Assembly (NCBI GenBank): GCA_964611195.1
Contig: CAZSXA010000047.1
Coordinates: 1 to 13,368 of the forward strand
DNA: 13,368 nt
Origin: JADLGL01 sp964611195
GTDB taxonomy: Bacteria > Pseudomonadota > Alphaproteobacteria > Rhizobiales > Kaistiaceae
Direction of reading: 5' to 3'
The notes below the pieces were generated by a model. That model ran no database searches. It saw nothing but the letters and a program-made list of their open reading frames with translations, and was not told where the DNA came from. This document shows positions 5,799-13,310 of the stretch, in pieces (within the stretch, counting starts at the first letter, position 1; the number at the start of each line of letters is the position of its first letter). The position numbers and the translations under genes are program-made.

Positions 5799-6964
5799 GA
5801 GACGCGGCTGAGAGCCTGGTCGAGGTCGGCGATGAGGTCGCTCGGGTCCTCCAGCCCGATGTGGAGTCGGATGAGCGGGTCGTTACCGCCGGGGCGGTCG
5901 AGGGAGCGCTCCAGCCGATGGCTGCCGAGGACGGCAAGACTCTCGAAGCCGCCCCAGGAGTAGCCGAGCCCGAAGAACTCCAGCGCATCGAGAAATGCGC
6001 GTGCGTCGCCCTCGGAGCGGCCCGACAGCGTGAAGGCGAAGAGGCCGGTCGAGCCGCTCATATCGCGTTGCCATATCGCGTGGCCGGCATCGCCGGGAAG
6101 GGCCGGGTGGAGCACCTGGTCGACCCCGCGCCGCTCGGCGAGCCACGTTGCCACGCGCAGCGCCGAGGCTTCGTGCTGCCTCAGCCGCACCTCCAGCGTC
6201 CGAAGGCCGCGAAGGGCGAGCCACACATCGTCGGGCCCGGCGCAGAGCCCCATGGCTCCGTGGAAGCGGCGAAGCCGGTTCCAGCACGCCTCGTTCGCCG
6301 AGACGCTTCCCAGCATGATGTCGGCATGCCCGCCGACATACTTCGTTCCGGCAAGCAAGACGACGTCGGCGCCGAGCGCGATCGGGCGACAGAACAGCGG
6401 CGTCGCCCAGGTGTTGTCGGCGATGACTGTCGCGCCGCCGCGATGCGCCACTTCGGCGATTGCCGGAATGTCTTGCATCTCCATCGTGTTGGAGCCCGGG
6501 CTCTCGACGTAGACGACCCGAGTTTCCGGCCGCATCGCCGCCGCGATGCCGGCGCCGACGGTGGGGTCGTAGTAGCTGACGGAAATGCCGAGGCCGTCGA
6601 GCACGTCCGCCGCCAGCGTGCGCGTCGGGCCGTAGACCGAGTCCGGAATCAGCACATGGTCGCCGGACGAGGCGAAGGCGAGGATCGCTGTCGAGATCGC
6701 GGAGAGGCCTGACGGACAGAGCACCGTCCCGGCCGCGCCGTCGAGGTCGGACAGCGCGCCCGACAGCGCGTCGAGTGTCGGCGTGCCGCGCCGCGCATAA
6801 GTATAGCGGGCGCGCCCCGACAGCATGTCCTCGGCCGAGTCGAAGAGGACCGTCGACGCTCGCACCAGGGGGGGGTTGACGAAATCGCCTGTGAGGTCCT
6901 TCTCGCGGCCGAGGCGGACGAGGCGGGTTCCGACGCCCGAGGCCGGCTTCGTGCTCTTCGCCAT
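5795..6964 (-). CDS. metC: Cystathionine beta-lyase
   Basis: PLP enzyme of the Cys/Met-metabolism family, 389 residues, predicted to split cystathionine to homocysteine, pyruvate and ammonia in methionine synthesis. Visible landmarks are Y56-x-R58 (RYTYARRGTPT) for the PLP phosphate of the neighbouring subunit, the PSGLSAI loop at 84-90, D183 in IADNTWATP for the pyridine nitrogen, and the PLP lysine K208 in LAGTKYVGGHADIM. The ATG at 6964 is chosen for its AAGGAG at 6977-6972; an upstream in-frame start adds 19 basic residues without support. Members of this family are hard to separate, so gamma-lyase or sulfhydrylase activity remains possible. It lies 69 bases downstream of cysK. An eight-C run lies near its 5' end. 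Confidence 0.87.
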   Translation of the reverse strand: MAKSTKPASGVGTRLVRLGREKDLTGDFVNPPLVRASTVLFDSAEDMLSGRARYTYARRGTPTLDALSGALSDLDGAAGTVLCPSGLSAISTAILAFASSGDHVLIPDSVYGPTRTLAADVLDGLGISVSYYDPTVGAGIAAAMRPETRVVYVESPGSNTMEMQDIPAIAEVAHRGGATVIADNTWATPLFCRPIALGADVVLLAGTKYVGGHADIMLGSVSANEACWNRLRRFHGAMGLCAGPDDVWLALRGLRTLEVRLRQHEASALRVATWLAERRGVDQVLHPALPGDAGHAIWQRDMSGSTGLFAFTLSGRSEGDARAFLDALEFFGLGYSWGGFESLAVLGSHRLERSLDRPGGNDPLIRLHIGLEDPSDLIADLDQALSRVS

Positions 6965-7033
6965 CCGACGACTCCTTGTGTGCAATGGTGCGCGGCGGCT
7001 CTTTGCGTCGCTGCGCGCCAACGCGAGCGACTG

Positions 7034-8071
7034 CTAACAGTCGACGAAGGGCGGTTTGATGGCGCTCGGCTGTTCAATCCAAGGCGGAACCGGGAGATTC
7101 TTGCTGCGCAGAAAATCGGGGTTGAACAGCTTCGACTGGTAGCGCGTGCCGTAGTCGCAAAGCACGGTCACGATGGTCCGGCCGGGCCCCAGTTCCTTGG
7201 CAAGACGAATGGCGCCGGCGACGTTGACGCCTGTCGACGCGCCGACGCAGAGGCCCTCATGGATCAGCAGATCGAAGGCAACGGGGAGCGATTCCTCGTC
7301 CGGGATACGGAACGCGATATCGACGGGCGCGCCCTCGAGGTTTGCGGTGATCCGGCCTTGACCGATGCCCTCGGTAATCGACGAGCCTTCCGAACTCAGC
7401 TCGCCGGACGTGTAGAAGGAGTAGAGCGCCGCGCCCGGCGGATCGGCGAGGCCGATGACGATGTCGGGGTTGCGTGCCTTCAGTGCCATGCCGGTGCCGG
7501 CCAGCGTGCCTCCGGTGCCGACCGCGCAGATGAAGGCGTCGACCTTCCCCTCGGTCTGCTCCCAAATCTCTGGCCCGGTGGTTTCGATGTGTGCCTGGCG
7601 GTTGGCGACGTTGTCGAACTGATTGGCCCAGATCGCGCCGCCCGGTTCGCTCTCGGCGAGCTCGGCGGCAAGACGTCCGGAGACCTTCACGTAGTTGTTG
7701 GGGTTCCTGTAGGGGACGGCCGGCACTTCGATCAGGGTCGCGCCGATGATGCGGAGCGTGTCCTTCTTCTCCTGGCTCTGGGTCTCCGGGATGACGATGA
7801 CCGAGCGAAGGCCCATCGCGCTGCCGACGAGCGCGAGGCCGATGCCGGTGTTGCCGGCCGTGCCTTCGACGATGACGCCGCCCTTACGGATATCGCCGCG
7901 CTCAAGCGCTTCCCGAATGATGAAGAGAGCCGCCCGATCCTTCACCGACTGGCCGGGATTCATGAATTCGGCCTTGCCGAGAATCTCGCAGCCGGTCTCG
8001 TCCGACGCCTTGTTCAGCCGGATCAGCGGCGTGCCGCCGATGGCGCCGACGATTGACTCGCTCCTGATCAA
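7034..8071 (-). CDS. cysK: Cysteine synthase (O-acetylserine sulfhydrylase family)
   Basis: Fold-type II PLP enzyme of 345 residues, predicted to make cysteine from O-acetylserine and sulfide. The PLP lysine is K44 in SVKDRAA. The substrate loop is GTAGNTGIG (70-78) and the phosphate loop is GTGGT (185-189). The stretch QFDNVANRQAHIETTGPEIW is typical of the family. The chain is longer than the 310-320 residues of classical CysK, with a C-terminal YGTRYQSKLFNPDF stretch. Canonical CysK has TSGNTG where this has TAGNTG, so it belongs to a side branch and could use another activated serine. The start is TTG at 8071, preceded by GGAGAG; the next in-frame ATG is far inside the PLP region. Just upstream of metC, it suggests a small sulphur amino-acid operon. 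Confidence 0.88.
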   Translation of the reverse strand: MIRSESIVGAIGGTPLIRLNKASDETGCEILGKAEFMNPGQSVKDRAALFIIREALERGDIRKGGVIVEGTAGNTGIGLALVGSAMGLRSVIVIPETQSQEKKDTLRIIGATLIEVPAVPYRNPNNYVKVSGRLAAELAESEPGGAIWANQFDNVANRQAHIETTGPEIWEQTEGKVDAFICAVGTGGTLAGTGMALKARNPDIVIGLADPPGAALYSFYTSGELSSEGSSITEGIGQGRITANLEGAPVDIAFRIPDEESLPVAFDLLIHEGLCVGASTGVNVAGAIRLAKELGPGRTIVTVLCDYGTRYQSKLFNPDFLRSKNLPVPPWIEQPSAIKPPFVDC

Positions 8072-8138
8072 GGCTGAACTCTCCGGCTCGCAAAGCGTAC
8101 ACGCCGTTCCGGCTTAGCCTTTGGGCTTCGGGCCAGCA

Positions 8139-8165
8139 AGCGAGCGGCCGGCGAGGCCGCTCGCT
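8139..8165 (-). terminator. Hairpin after the acyltransferase gene
   Basis: AGCGAGCGGCC and GGCCGCTCGCT form a perfect 11-bp stem with a 5-nt loop. It begins 18 bases after the minus-strand stop of the acyltransferase gene and lies upstream of cysK. GC content and position fit a terminator separating the two genes. It is followed on the minus strand only by TTGCTGG, not a T-run, so it may be a weak or Rho-assisted terminator. Confidence 0.55.
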
Positions 8166-8183
8166 GTTCACAGGCGTCGGGCG

Positions 8184-9206
8184 CTACTCGGCTGGTGCGA
8201 GCTTCGGCGGGCGATCGTGGATGTAGGCCCAGCGCGGACGCTCGAAGAGGATACGCGCCGGCGTGTTGCGTACGATCCAGTAGAGGATCAGTGGTCCGAT
8301 CGACGCCACCAGCCAGGTGATTGCGGCGATGGTGCCGACGTCGGAGATCACTCCGAGCGAGATCAGCGCCTCCCGCGTCGTCGCCATCGGAATGAAGAAT
8401 GCGAGGTAGATGACGATCGAATTCGCTCCGCAATAGCGGATCGGCTCGCCGACACGGCTGCCGGTCAGGAGTGATCCCATCGCGACCACCGCCGCCCCGC
8501 CGATGAAGCCGAGCGCCAGCGAGATACCGGGAAGCGGGGCGAGGTCGGTGTAGACGAACGCGGCGTTGAGGCCCGCCCACGCCGCAAGGCCGCCAACGGC
8601 CGCCCATCTGTGCGCGGCGACCAACTCGGCAAAACGGAAGATGCGCGGCGCGAAGATGTAGCCGGCATAGAAGTAGACGAAGCGCGAGGCGAACTCGTCG
8701 ATAACGGTCCAGCCGGTTTGGATCGGCGCGATCTGAAGGGCGGCACCGATGGCGAGGACCAGCCACCACGGAACGCCCCTCGTCAGCTTGGTGACGACGA
8801 AGAGGATCGGCAGCAGATAGATGAACCAGAGGATGCCGAAGGGCTCGACGAAGGAAAGCAGAAACGTCTCGCCGACCTCGGCCCAACTGGTCTCCGCAGC
8901 CATCGAAGGAGCCTTGAAGGCGAAGTTGATGAAGAGCCAGAGGACGTAGAAATAGGCGTAGTGGACGACCTTCTTGTCGAGGTAATGCCGCCAGTCGCGG
9001 TCGATCGCCCGGGCCAGGAACAGGCCGGCGATGAGGAAGAAGTCCGGCATCCGGAACGGCGTTGCAAACTCGACGATCGGATGCATCCAGCTCTCTTCGC
9101 CAGCTGCAATCTCGACGCCAAGCGTCGAGTGCATCATGACGATGAGCAGCATGCAGATGCCCTTGGCGTAGTCGACCCACTCGACCCGTGCGCTGGTCCC
9201 GGCCAT
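8184..9206 (-). CDS. Acyltransferase-3 family membrane protein
   Basis: 340-residue inner-membrane protein of the acyltransferase-3 family (the OafA, OpgC and NodX group), predicted to transfer an acyl group onto a sugar of a surface or periplasmic glycan. It opens with the family start RVEWVDYAKGICMLLIVMMHS, where H26 in the first membrane helix is the conserved family histidine. About ten hydrophobic segments follow, and the C-terminal tail is short and polar. There is no SGNH domain, so it is the short form. The ATG at 9206 has GAGGAAAAGGG just upstream. It is divergent from the omptin-fusion gene and followed by a hairpin, so it is probably a single-gene unit. The acceptor glycan is unknown. 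Some family members modify succinoglycan, glucans or O-antigen. Confidence 0.87.
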   Translation of the reverse strand: MAGTSARVEWVDYAKGICMLLIVMMHSTLGVEIAAGEESWMHPIVEFATPFRMPDFFLIAGLFLARAIDRDWRHYLDKKVVHYAYFYVLWLFINFAFKAPSMAAETSWAEVGETFLLSFVEPFGILWFIYLLPILFVVTKLTRGVPWWLVLAIGAALQIAPIQTGWTVIDEFASRFVYFYAGYIFAPRIFRFAELVAAHRWAAVGGLAAWAGLNAAFVYTDLAPLPGISLALGFIGGAAVVAMGSLLTGSRVGEPIRYCGANSIVIYLAFFIPMATTREALISLGVISDVGTIAAITWLVASIGPLILYWIVRNTPARILFERPRWAYIHDRPPKLAPAE

Positions 9207-9499
9207 GGCGCCCTTTTCCTCAAGAGAGAGGTTCTCGCCGTGAACAATACGAGCGCCGTGCGCATTTGACTCGGATTCTCGGAAGTAACGTTAAAGGCGC
9301 ATTCGCGAATACTTGACCGAAGACAATACCGCAGCAATTACAGGGGCTTGGCGGCCGAGGGGTCCGGGCCGCGGAAGGCGATTGCGCAATGACGGATCGT
9401 TGTGTCGGTCGTGCCATAGCCGACAGGCAGCGTTTGGAGGAAAACAGCGGCAGAAGGGACGAGGGGCGAAGGCCCGATATGCGATCACCGGGGGCGGCG
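9207..9499. promoter_or_regulatory. Divergent control region between the acyltransferase and barrel-fusion genes
   Basis: 293 bases without a convincing gene. It holds two perfect 10-bp palindromes, ATTCGCGAAT (9301-9310) and ATTGCGCAAT (9381-9390), and a shorter one, TAACGTTA (9286-9293). A weak plus-strand promoter can be drawn from TTGACC (9313-9318) to AATTAC (9336-9341), spacer 17; TTGACT at 9266-9271 is an alternative -35. An open frame from the ATG at 9389 runs into the barrel gene, but its peptide is polar and unlike a signal sequence, so it is treated as leader. Confidence 0.4.
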
Positions 9500-11077
9500 A
9501 TGAAGCGCGTTTTGGCACTGATCGGGGCCATGGGACTGGGCGTGACCGGTGCCTCGGCCGACCAGAGCTTCGATTGGAGTGGCCCCTTTATCGGCTTTCA
9601 TGGCGGAGGCGGCTGGGGCTGGGCCGAGTGGGACGCGCCATCCGGAGTGGCCATCTGGGCACCCAGCAGCGGCTTTCCGGCGGCCGGGCTGACGATCGGA
9701 TCGTCGGGCGGGATCCATGCCGGCTACAGCCGCGATTTCGGGCAGGTGATCCTCGGCGTCGAAGCGGCATTCAACGTCACCAATATGCTCGGTCAGGTCG
9801 AGTGCGGCGATGGCGCCGTTTATGGCTACGTCTGCGACACGCGGCTGCGCTCGATCGGGACGCTCACGGGGCGGATCGGCTACGGGTTCCGAAACGCGCA
9901 AATCTACGCCTTCGGCGGTGTCGCTGTCGGGCGGCACGATCTTGCGATCAACGAGCCGTATTTCGCTTATGTCTTCTCGACTCCCCAGGCCCACACCTGG
10001 GGCGCGGGAGACCTCTACTCGATCGGCTACACCGCCGGCGTCGGCGCCGAGGCGTACATTTCGCACGGCGTCAGCGTCCGCGCCGACTTCGCCTATGTCC
10101 GCTTCCCCGAGCAGGACGCGCAGCTTACGAGCCCGGTCTGGCCCGCCACCGATATCCTCTTTGCCGGTGGCTATCACCTCGCGTCGCTGGGGTTGAACTA
10201 CCGTTTCGGGGCCGACGATGCGGAACGAATGACGGCGGCCAACAGCGAGCGCTGGGACATCGACGTCGGCAAGCGCGCGTTCCTGAGCGCGCCGTACTTC
10301 CGCTTCGACCTTTACGATCCGTTCTCGCCGACGAGTCAGATCTCGCGGCTGATCTATTCCGGCACGATCGGGCTTTCGACCGAGGGCTTCGTCACCGCCC
10401 AAGCGCCGAACGGTTTCTTCCTCGCCGGCGAACTCGGCGTCGGCGCCGGGTTCGGCGGCACGCTCGTCGACGAAGACTTCCCGCCCTATGTCGTTCCCTA
10501 CACCGCAACGGTTTCGGATCTTCACGACGTCCGCCTCGGCTATGGCGCGCTCGATCTCGGCTGGGAGATCGTCGACCGCGAGCGCGTTTCAATCGCTGCC
10601 TTTGCCGGCCTGTCCGGCCGGCTGGAGCGTTATCCGTCCTATGGCTGTGTCCAGACCGCTCCCGGCAGCCCGATCTGCGTGCCGTCGGTTCCCTCTGACT
10701 ACGAAGTGATCACCCAGACGATGGCGACGCTGGGTCTTCGCTTCGGCGTGTCGACCGAAGTGGCCGTCACCGAACGGATTGGCTGGCGCGGGGAGGCGGT
10801 TGTCCGGCCGCTCGCCTTCATGGCGGGCGTCGATAATCACTGGCTAAGGCCCGACATCAATCCGCTGCCCCAATACGGCGTCGGCCGGGGCTTCGAACTT
10901 GAGAGCGCTGTGTCGATCGCAGTCACCGAGCAGCTGGAACTGGCGGCCGGCGGTCGCATCGGCTGGACGCAGACGAACGGGGAGTCGCTGTTCCCGGGCG
11001 GTCTCGCCCAGCCCTCGACCTTCACCAGCCGGAACCTCGGCATCTTTCTCGAGGCGAGGTACGCGCTTCCCCGGTAG
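9500..11077 (+). CDS. Outer-membrane protein: Omp25-like barrel fused to an omptin-like protease barrel
   Basis: 525-residue exported protein. The signal peptide is MKRVLALIGAMGLGVTGASA, with cleavage before DQ. Domain 1 (about 21-236) resembles the Omp25/Omp31 surface barrels of rhizobia and brucellae: it starts FDWSGPFIGFHGGGGWGWA and ends LASLGLNYRF, as such barrels do. Domain 2 (about 250-525) is the size of an omptin. It reads GGTLVDEDFPP, then SDLHDVRLGYGALDLGW, then AGVDNHWLRP. From the known E. coli OmpT residues D83, D85, D210 and H212, the matches are D324, D326, D445 and H447, with 121 residues between the pairs against 127 in OmpT. Two cysteine pairs are visible (C102/C112 and C383/C393). 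The function inferred is a surface protease. The start at 9500 gives the cleanest signal peptide; the ATG at 9479 adds seven residues. Domain 1 is confident; the omptin call rests on motif spacing recalled from OmpT. Confidence 0.8.
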   Translation: MKRVLALIGAMGLGVTGASADQSFDWSGPFIGFHGGGGWGWAEWDAPSGVAIWAPSSGFPAAGLTIGSSGGIHAGYSRDFGQVILGVEAAFNVTNMLGQVECGDGAVYGYVCDTRLRSIGTLTGRIGYGFRNAQIYAFGGVAVGRHDLAINEPYFAYVFSTPQAHTWGAGDLYSIGYTAGVGAEAYISHGVSVRADFAYVRFPEQDAQLTSPVWPATDILFAGGYHLASLGLNYRFGADDAERMTAANSERWDIDVGKRAFLSAPYFRFDLYDPFSPTSQISRLIYSGTIGLSTEGFVTAQAPNGFFLAGELGVGAGFGGTLVDEDFPPYVVPYTATVSDLHDVRLGYGALDLGWEIVDRERVSIAAFAGLSGRLERYPSYGCVQTAPGSPICVPSVPSDYEVITQTMATLGLRFGVSTEVAVTERIGWRGEAVVRPLAFMAGVDNHWLRPDINPLPQYGVGRGFELESAVSIAVTEQLELAAGGRIGWTQTNGESLFPGGLAQPSTFTSRNLGIFLEARYALPR

Positions 11078-11087
11078 GCCCTTCTCC

Positions 11088-12071
11088 TCAGGCGGGGGCG
11101 CGATCGGCGACGATAGCCGTGACGTGCCGCGCCAGCGGCGCGATCACGAATTCCACCAGCGGAATGATGATGGCGCCGACGATGAGGCCGACAACGCCGA
11201 ACAGCACCGCTTCGACCAGCCACTCGGCAAATCCGGTCATTCCGGGCACGGCATCGGCAACCGATATCGCGACATCGTGGATCGTGTCGGCCGGCCAGTG
11301 CCAGCCATACTCCTCCAGCCCGTGAACGATCAGGCCGCCACCGACCCAGATCATCGCGGCCGTGCCGATGACCTTGAGCCCCTGCAGAACGAACGGCATG
11401 CTCTTGACGATCGCCCGGCCGATCCCTTGCACCAGCTCCGATCGATCTCGCGCCGCCAACGCCATCCCTGCATCGTCCGCCTTCACGATGATCGCGACCG
11501 CGCCGTAGACCGCGATCGTGATCACCGCGCCGACCACGGCGAGGATGACGCCCTGCATCACCAGCGTCTGGTCTTCCACCGTCGACAACGTGATGGCCAT
11601 GACCTCGGCGGAGAGGATGAAGTCCGTCTTGATCGCACCCCGGACGCGCTTCTCTTCCAGCGCCCTCGGATCTGTCGTCGCTGCGACCTTGCCCTCATGC
11701 TTGTGCGCCTGATGCGGGAAAAGGGCCTCGTAGACCTTCTCGGCACCCTCGTAGCAAAGGAAGGCGCCGCCGAGCATCAACAGCGCATCGATCGCCCAGG
11801 GCGCCACGGCGCTGAGAAGGAGAGCTGCCGGAAGAAGAACAAGCAGCTTGTTGCGGAGCGAGCCGACGGCGATCTTGGCAACGATCGGCAGCTCCCGCTC
11901 GGCGGCGAAGCCAACCACGTAACCAGGCGTCACCGCAGCGTCGTCGATGACGACGCCGGCAGCCTTGGTTCCGGCCTTGGCCGCCTGGCCGATGACATCG
12001 TCGACGCTGGCGGCTGCCGCCTTCGCGATCGCGGCGACGTCGTCGAGAAGCGCGAGCAGTCCGGTCGCCAT
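11088..12071 (-). CDS. DUF808 (YedI-like) inner-membrane protein
   Basis: 327-residue integral membrane protein of the DUF808 family, which includes E. coli YedI; the function is unknown. The N-terminus MATGLLALLDDVAAIAKAAA, followed by ASVDDVIGQAAKAG and GVVIDDAAVTPGYV, is the family signature. Then come KIAVGSLRNKLLVLLPAALL, the LMLGGAFLCYEGAEKV segment, a charged loop, AIKTDFILSAEVMAITL, and four or more hydrophobic helices ending in VEFVIAPLARHV. The ATG at 12071 has GGAGGGGAAC directly before it; an in-frame extension of 14 residues lacks support. It ends 10 bases from the convergent barrel-fusion gene, with no terminator between. The glycosyltransferase candidate lies 79 bases upstream on the same strand, so they may be co-transcribed, though nothing links their functions. 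Confidence 0.9.
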   Translation of the reverse strand: MATGLLALLDDVAAIAKAAAASVDDVIGQAAKAGTKAAGVVIDDAAVTPGYVVGFAAERELPIVAKIAVGSLRNKLLVLLPAALLLSAVAPWAIDALLMLGGAFLCYEGAEKVYEALFPHQAHKHEGKVAATTDPRALEEKRVRGAIKTDFILSAEVMAITLSTVEDQTLVMQGVILAVVGAVITIAVYGAVAIIVKADDAGMALAARDRSELVQGIGRAIVKSMPFVLQGLKVIGTAAMIWVGGGLIVHGLEEYGWHWPADTIHDVAISVADAVPGMTGFAEWLVEAVLFGVVGLIVGAIIIPLVEFVIAPLARHVTAIVADRAPA

Positions 12072-12150
12072 GTTCCCCTCCACATCCTGACCGGCACGGC
12101 GCCGGAACTGCATCAGTTACCTGTGACGCGGGACCTGTCCAGTATCGGCT

Positions 12151-13119
12151 TCACAGGGCGTATTTCTGCCGTTCCTCCGATGACATGCGCTCATGGTTGC
12201 CCCGAATCGCCTCCCCGGCGAGGAGGTCGAAGCCGGAACCGAGATCGATCGCTACGCCATTGCGGCGTTTCACCCAGCTGCAGTAGGTCCCTGCCCATAT
12301 CCCGGCACCGACGAGCGCCAGCGTGCCGCCCATGTCAGCGGGAAGCCCGTCCTCAACCTTGCGAAGGAAAGCCGGCGTTCTGCCGCTCGTTCGCCACTCC
12401 TCGCTGGTGTCTCCAATCGCGATACACTCGACCGGAACGCGGGTCCTTCCTGCAATCCCCGGAACGATGTCGGTTCTTGCAGTGATCAGCAGGACCCTGT
12501 TTGCGACGTCCAGCAGCCGGTCGAGGTTCAGGATCACGCCGAGATAGAAGTGCGCTGACGCTACCACGCGGCCCTCGAAGAAGCCGGAAGCTGCGAGCTC
12601 CAACGCCGCCTTGCGGCCGCGCAGCATCCCGGCTCGAAAGCGGATGCCGTCGCGAAGCCTTATCAGCTGCCTATCGAGCCAGGCTGAGGCGTCGGCAATT
12701 CCGGTCTCGTCGTCAATGCCGATCGTGCCGATGATATCGGCCTCGGCCATGGCCATGAGTTGCAGCTCCCGCAGGACCGGAAGCCAGTCGTCGTCGACGT
12801 TGAACCGATCTTCATTGAGCGACACGCTTGCCAAAGCAGCGCGCCGGTCGAGCCGCGGCGTTCCCGGATAGCGGCGATAGCAGACGAGGTTGTACTCGCC
12901 ATCGCCCAACCGCACGGCGGAGAAGGGGCGCGTGTCGCTAAGGGCCGCGATCGCTGACTCGGCGACGATTTCGTCCCTGGGATCCTGGCGGAGTTCAACG
13001 CCAAGTGCCCGCAACTGCGGGGCGATGCAGGGCGTCGGCGTCGGCGGCACGCGCATCGAATCGGCGAAACGCAGCAACTCTTCCTCGGGGATGCCCCGGG
13101 GCGGTTCATCGACGCTCAT
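12151..13119 (-). CDS. Putative GT-D-fold glycosyltransferase
   Basis: 322-residue soluble protein without signal peptide or membrane helices. It carries FSAVRLGDGEYN (about 67-78), whose R-x-G-D-G-E matches the DxE metal motif of GT-D glycosyltransferases (the DUF1792 group, first described for a streptococcal adhesin-modifying enzyme). Near the C-terminus, LALVGAGIWAGTYCSWVKRR followed by NGVAIDLGSGFD corresponds to the family stretch that ends in a conserved Asp-x-Gly. On this reading it transfers a sugar from a nucleotide sugar; donor and acceptor are unknown. The ATG at 13119 is chosen over GTG at 13125; neither has a strong ribosome site. It sits between tRNA-Asn and the DUF808 gene on the same strand, and no other glycan genes are adjacent except the acyltransferase 3 kb away. 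Confidence 0.68.
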   Translation of the reverse strand: MSVDEPPRGIPEEELLRFADSMRVPPTPTPCIAPQLRALGVELRQDPRDEIVAESAIAALSDTRPFSAVRLGDGEYNLVCYRRYPGTPRLDRRAALASVSLNEDRFNVDDDWLPVLRELQLMAMAEADIIGTIGIDDETGIADASAWLDRQLIRLRDGIRFRAGMLRGRKAALELAASGFFEGRVVASAHFYLGVILNLDRLLDVANRVLLITARTDIVPGIAGRTRVPVECIAIGDTSEEWRTSGRTPAFLRKVEDGLPADMGGTLALVGAGIWAGTYCSWVKRRNGVAIDLGSGFDLLAGEAIRGNHERMSSEERQKYAL

Positions 13120-13195
13120 ATGCACTCAACTCGGCCGAGGCCTGACCGGCGTTGAAGAACTCCGTACGCAAACAACCGCCTGCGCCCGTCGGCGT

Positions 13196-13270
13196 TGGCT
13201 CCCCGGGCCGGATTCGAACCAGCGACCAACCGGTTAACAGCCGGTTGCTCTACCGCTGAGCTACCGGGGA
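13196..13270 (-). tRNA. tRNA-Asn (anticodon GTT)
   Basis: The acceptor TCCCCGG pairs with CCGGGGA. The D-arm is GCTC-AGCGGTA-GAGC. The anticodon stem ACCGG/CCGGT encloses loop CTGTTAA. The T-arm is GCTGG-TTCGAAT-CCGGC with one G:U, the discriminator is G and CCA is encoded (13198-13196). It is 75 nt with CCA. Confidence 0.97.
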
Positions 13271-13281
13271 TCAATTCGCCG

Positions 13282-13310
13282 CATATATTCAGAGGCGCTT
13301 GCCAACGCAA
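13282..13310 (-). promoter_or_regulatory. Promoter of tRNA-Asn
   Basis: On the minus strand TTGCGT (13310-13305) and TATATG (13287-13282) are exactly 17 bp apart, and TATATG ends 11 bases before the tRNA. The -10 block TATATGCGGC is identical to the one before tRNA-Glu. Nothing else is visible from here to the right edge. Confidence 0.55.

Noticed and set aside
6980..8056. Long plus-strand open frame (358 codons) opposite cysK
   Set aside because: The minus strand encodes an unmistakable cysteine synthase. The plus-strand product is Arg/Asp-rich, matches no family, and is the expected third-position shadow in GC-rich DNA.
9389..9499. N-terminal extension of the barrel protein from the ATG at 9389
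   Set aside because: The added 37 residues are polar and arginine-rich and would bury the signal peptide; the start at 9500 (or 9479) gives a normal leader.
9485..10525. Minus-strand open frame of 346 codons opposite the barrel-fusion gene
   Set aside because: The plus strand has a signal peptide, barrel motifs and catalytic-residue spacing; the antisense frame is a low-complexity shadow.
10899..12485. Plus-strand open frame of 528 codons across the DUF808 and GT-D genes
   Set aside because: It crosses three real genes in different frames, has an Arg/His/Asp-rich composition, and lacks domains.
13130..13139. CTCGGCCGAG palindrome just upstream of the GT-D gene
   Set aside because: A single GC-rich 10-bp palindrome is expected by chance at this base composition, and no second copy was seen nearby.
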